Source of the DNA: Eucalyptus grandis
Taxonomy: Eukaryota; Streptophyta; Magnoliopsida; Myrtales; Myrtaceae
Direction: 5' to 3'
Length of the DNA: 64,000 bases
Assembly: GCF_016545825.1 (NCBI RefSeq)
Contig: NC_052618.1
Location: 40,866,196-40,930,195 of the forward strand
Part shown: one piece after another, positions 59,811-64,000 of the stretch
Layout of the letters: the number at the start of each line of letters is the position of its first letter
Numbering within the stretch: the stretch's first letter is position 1
Program-made: the position numbers and the translations under genes
The notes under the pieces: generated by a model
Told to the model about the DNA's origin: nothing
What the model saw: the letters and a program-made list of their open reading frames with translations, nothing else
Databases searched by the model: none

Positions 59811-60880
59811 TGGAGAAGTTACCAAAAACAAAAAAAAACAAAAAAAAAACTATAAACATATTGTACTTGTGGTAAGTCACTACTAAACTTTTCAATTTGG
59901 CCAATTGAGTGCTAAACATTTTGATAATTTGCCAATGTAGTCTATTTGATAAATTTTGATCGAAAATTGTTGATATGGATGTTAGCCATTTTACGTGATA
60001 TGATTGGTGTTGATACATAAAATATTTATAATATTTTATTTTATTTTGTTTTCTTTCTAATTTTTCTTTCTTCTTCCACTCGGTTGTTGGGCCACAAAGT
60101 GATGTTCGTGACTGGCCACAAGCAACGACCTATAAGAGGTGACCTTGCCCGTCGTTGCAAAGAAGATGTAATGTGTTGAGTAAAGTCCCTTGAGGTAAAG
60201 TTCGTGTTTGTGAAAATTCTTAATGTTTTCTCTAAACACCTCTCCTTCTCCAACGTGATATGATTCTCTAAGAAATACAGCTTGGTTAGTTAGAAGTGTT
60301 CTTGTCCGGCACCCTTGAGTGTCTCTATGCTCTAAACTAAATTTTTGGGTAGCTTGCCGCTAAAAGGCTATCCTTGAAAGGCTTGAACAAGGTTCGCCCA
60401 CTATGGGAAGGCATACCTATAGCAAGCTTTTTCCGGTTCCCTAGTTCTAAGCATAGGTCCCCTCATTGCCAATCAACAAAGGAATAAGGAAAAAATAGAA
60501 AGAAAAGAGTAAATAAAACAATAAAAAAAATTAAAAAAATGTCAACGTCATCTGCCAACTATGCCAAATGGATGGCTGGCATCTATGACGGCGATTTCTA
60601 GCCAAATTGACCTGATAGACTACATTAACAAATTGTCAAATATTTATGACTTAGAGCCTGTTTGGTAAAAGTTGTTTTTATTTACTGGAACAAAATTTAT
60701 GTTCTTTTGTTCCGAAGAATGAAAAAAGAAGAAAACGTGTTTGGTAAAACTTTTGTTTCCGGAAACAAAAAATCTATTTTTTTTTGTTTCTGGAAATAGA
60801 TTTGGAACAAAAACAAGAAGTAAAAAAAGTAACTTCTTGTTCTTGGGAACACTTTCTAAAATCAATTTTTCTCTCTCTTC

Positions 60881-60912
<32 letters not shown>

Positions 60913-61595
60913 TTGTATTCTCTTTCTTTTCTTCTTCTTCTTCCTTTTGGCTGGCAATCTCGCTCGAACGTCGTCGAGCCTGGAAAATGTCGAGCCATGA
61001 CCTCGCTGGCCAACGCGTAGCCCGGCCATTGCTAGGCCAGGGCGAGGTCGACCTCATGCTACCTAGGTGAGGTCGAGCCTTTGCCGGTGGCCCGGCGAGG
61101 CTCGCCTGGCACCAAGGCCATCAACAAGGCTTGGCCTCACCTAGATTTAGCGAGGCTGAGCACGGCGAGGCTCGGGTGAGGCTCGGGTGAGCTCGCCGGC
61201 CCTCACCTTGACCTGATGAGGCTTTGGTGAGCTTGCTGGACCTCGCCGGGCTGGTTTGCCGAGCACTTGCCATGGCGGGCAATCGGCCACCAAGTAGGAA
61301 GAAGGAAAAAAAAAGAAGGAAAAATATAATAAAAATATTTAAAAATAAAAAAAAAACAACAAAATTATATAATTTTACCAAAACGTATTTCTATACTGGG
61401 AATATAAATTTTTTGTGTTACTAAGCTCATTCTTATAATAAAAAATTGTTCCCGAAATAAATAAAACATTTTTCATCAAAAATTGTTCGGGGAACATAAT
61501 CGTTACCAAACGCACCCTTAGTTGATGAAATTGAAAGGTTTAAGATTGACTTAACATAAATGTAATAGGTTTAAGATTATTTTGATAATTTTCCT
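59811..61595. mobile_element. outer inverted-repeat element containing copy 3 of the GC-core element
   Basis: The left arm has GGAGAAGTTACCAAAA and then GTGGTAAGTCACTACTAAAC with TTTTCAATTT. The right arm, read on the minus strand from 61595, gives AGGAAAATTATCAAAATAAT and then GTTAAGTCAATCTTAAACCT with TTCAATTTC. The arms align over about 80 bases with gaps. Removing 60654-61517 gives an element of about 920 bases with ACGTCATCTGCC and GGATGGCTGGCATC inside. No protein is encoded. Confidence 0.6.
60654..61517. mobile_element. GC-core inverted-repeat element, copy 3 (864 bp), nested
   Basis: The left end is GAGCCTGTTTGGTAAAAGTT; the right end on the minus strand is GGGTGCGTTTGGTAACGATT with ATGTTCCCCGAAC following. 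TTA flanks both sides (60651-60653 and 61518-61520). The arms contain TTCCGGAAAC-like palindromes and a T-run of about 24 at 60889-60914. The GC-rich core (about 60950-61290) has GGCGAGGCTCGCC-like repeats as in copies 1 and 2. Confidence 0.68.
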
Positions 61596-64000
61596 AACTG
61601 AAATAGGTAGTAAGTTTGGAGAAACGGGATAGGATATTTCTAACATCCCTATAGGGGCTTGGCCTTCATAGTTGGCCAACCAATAGCCGAACCCCATATT
61701 CATAGCTATCAAATAGTTTTGGGATTTTAAAGTCGCTTTTACTTTATTAAAACTCCAAAAGTCACATAGTCATAAAAGCTTGCGAACGCTAATAATTAAA
61801 TTATGTATGCATAACATTTTTCAACGAAAGTCATCATTTCACACCTAACTTTTAATTATTGTTAGACCTATGATTTTATGATCGTCGATATAAAAATTCT
61901 TCAATATTATTTTCAGACTCTACTGGTCTATATTGGATAATTACAATGCATAAGTTTTAAACAAATAATTGCGTTTGCAAATTTGGGTTGTTCATCATAT
62001 GTTAAACATAAAATTAGTGTTTATTACAAAACTTATGGTGAGCGGTAGAAACGAGGATGGGAAAAGGAATACTTTAGTGAGATGAATTTGGGATATAATA
62101 TCAACTTCCATAGCGGGTTTGGGATGGGTTAGGGGAGTAATGGGAAGTTTAATGAGACGAGTTTGGGATGATATTAGCTAACCTAGACATGTCTCACTTC
62201 CATTCCTAGTCGTGTGATTGTTTTGAGTGTTCCTTTTCGAAGAATTAGTCTATGTGGAATGGACTAAGTTCTAATAATAGTATCAGAGTAGAAGCTAAAT
62301 GTCTTATTAATGAAGTAGACCTAAGAGCCGATTCAATGAGGGTGGGAAAAGATGTTGAGGTGAAAGGGCATGGATATGGTGTGGCTCCTAATAAACTCTT
62401 TAAAAAAATGAACAGTGAGGAATAGACTGTATTGTATATCGAATAGAGTGCGCAAGCGATATGAGTCAATAATGCTAACGAGAACGTCAATCTTTTAAGC
62501 TAGGTAGTCTATGACGTCTCAAGTCTCACATTGATCACATTTGCCTTGTGATATTATTCATAAGTAATATTCACTTCAAATGATCGCACCTCGTGTGCAT
62601 ACTTTGAGTATTTTTTCTAGAGACTTGGCTCATGGAACAGATTGGATCATTATAATTATTACATGGCTGTTTGAAACATGTACTTTATGTAGATAAATAG
62701 ATGCTTCGTATCACATACAGAATATAAATTAGACTAATGTTTAGTGCCCTAATTCAACGTAAACCGTGTTGGTCAATTATGCATAAACTCTTTAAAGCAC
62801 ACACAAGAATGGTCAATTCAATGGTAGGATTGAATTGGGTGTCATTTTGAAAGTTTGGGGTGGAATTTATGGCGTCAACCTATAATATGGGACATTAGTT
62901 CTTTCTCTCGTGACAATTGAGGTGGGTGTTGTCAACTTCAGCATTCGCTCCATGGGTTACAGTACATGATATAAACAAAACAGAAGAAAAGGAAAGGAAA
63001 TCCTAGTAGTGTGAGCAGTCAAAAAGTAGCAATTCGCTACCCGCGCACTAAGCTTGTCTACGACATGTCCATGGTCATATAGATACAAAGAAACACGCTT
63101 TGTGTCCCCATATTACTTGGGGAAGTACTTCTATTGGTTGCTTGATCCATAAAATAGTTTCATTCAAGTCGTGTCTTGTGTCGATCTCGTATGGCGACTG
63201 TGATCGACGTTGTCATGCGGTGACGCGGCCCATGGAAGAGACGACCATTGACGGACGGCACGGTAAAACATGGTGGGTGCTGCAGCGATCATGCTGGAGC
63301 ATGAGAGAGAGAACGAGATGGTTCAAAACATGTGATAGCAATCAAAATTAACTGGAAGAATTTCCTCCGATCCTAACAGGGAAAAATGGCATAACTAAAA
63401 AATGTACTATTCATATCGATTTCGAAAGGTTTTATGTGTTTTCTTCCGTTCTTGATTGGAGGGGTTGGTGGGCTACAAGTATATATGTTACCCACATGCT
63501 AACTTAACTAAGAGTAAATATGAAGGACATCCGTATATCTTTAACTCATAGACGAGGACTGATTGAGGGCAGTTTTCTCTAATTAGAGATGGAGAAAAAT
63601 ATGACTAGTTAACAAATGGGTTATGTTCGACATTTTCTCTCTAACTAGACCTTTGATTCGTGGGTTCTAGGTATGGACATTCCAATGACTGAATTTAATT
63701 TAAAATAAACGCGGGCCCTATCCATATTGGTAATCCACCAATCATATCAAATCATCTCATGACGTGGTATTCGGTAGAATAGGTTCACCCTGGTCAGCTC
63801 TTTACTAAGCATGCAATACTTGGTGATGATGTTTTGATCACAGAGGAAAAGGTAGCTAATGAATAAATGCAAGCTTTGTTGAAATTGGGTATTCAAATAA
63901 GTTATAAAAAATCCTAATATCTAACATTGGTTGTGCAGAGTTCGCTAAGCGCTTTTGATGCCATTGGTTGAGAAAGGATTTATATCCTGTATTAATTCAA
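61596..64000. other. spacer to the right edge, nothing recognised
   Basis: Open frames are short (at most 83 codons, at 63100-63351) and lack motifs. No RNA gene or repeat of note is seen. Confidence 0.5.

Overview
This is nuclear DNA from a flowering plant, most probably a eudicot. The evidence is class III chitinase sequence, an R2R3-MYB gene with introns in the standard positions, and several plant-type LTR retrotransposons nested in each other. The genus cannot be assigned from the sequence alone. Only two host gene families are recognisable. The rest is retrotransposon, small inverted-repeat elements, microsatellites and AT-rich spacer.

Layout. (1) 1-380, minus strand: the 5' part of a class III (hevamine-like, GH18) chitinase that runs off the left edge. 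(2) 1449-18081: a Ty3/Gypsy element of Tekay/Del type with 5-bp target duplications (TGCTC at 1444-1448 and 18082-18086). Its pol is interrupted at 7908-17420 by a complete Ty1/Copia element of SIRE type, with its own duplication (CGTGG at 7903-7907 and 17421-17425) and an extra third ORF. The right end of the Gypsy element (end of pol plus start of the 3' LTR) is inverted in place, and most of its 3' LTR is missing. (3) 18286-21973: a second chitinase copy (18867-20061, minus), broken by frameshifts, an insertion and loss of catalytic residues, followed by a second copy of the chitinase 3' flank with no gene attached. (4) 22083 to about 40770: a rearranged complex of Tat/Ogre-type Gypsy pieces in both orientations, with three LTRs, a 17-unit minisatellite, and ORF1, gag, protease, RT, RNase H and integrase fragments. 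(5) 42780-50906: two small elements with GC-rich cores, a foldback element and a lone 3-kb LTR. (6) 53277-54721, minus: an R2R3-MYB transcription factor gene in three exons. Its family motifs are intact, but several 1-2 bp indels sit in or next to G/C runs. (7) 54900-64000: mostly spacer, with one GC-core element nested in another inverted-repeat element at 59811-61595.

How it fits together. The left third is best read as a tandem chitinase cluster (all copies on the minus strand) invaded by retrotransposons: one Gypsy landed between two copies, a Copia then landed in the Gypsy, and the Tat complex lies where a third copy would be expected. None of the retroelement proteins is intact. I did not find a new cellular system. 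The most unusual items are the in-place inversion at the Gypsy right end, the antiparallel Tat mosaic, the GC-core element family, and the clustering of small indels in otherwise conserved genes, which raises the question of assembly error versus decay.
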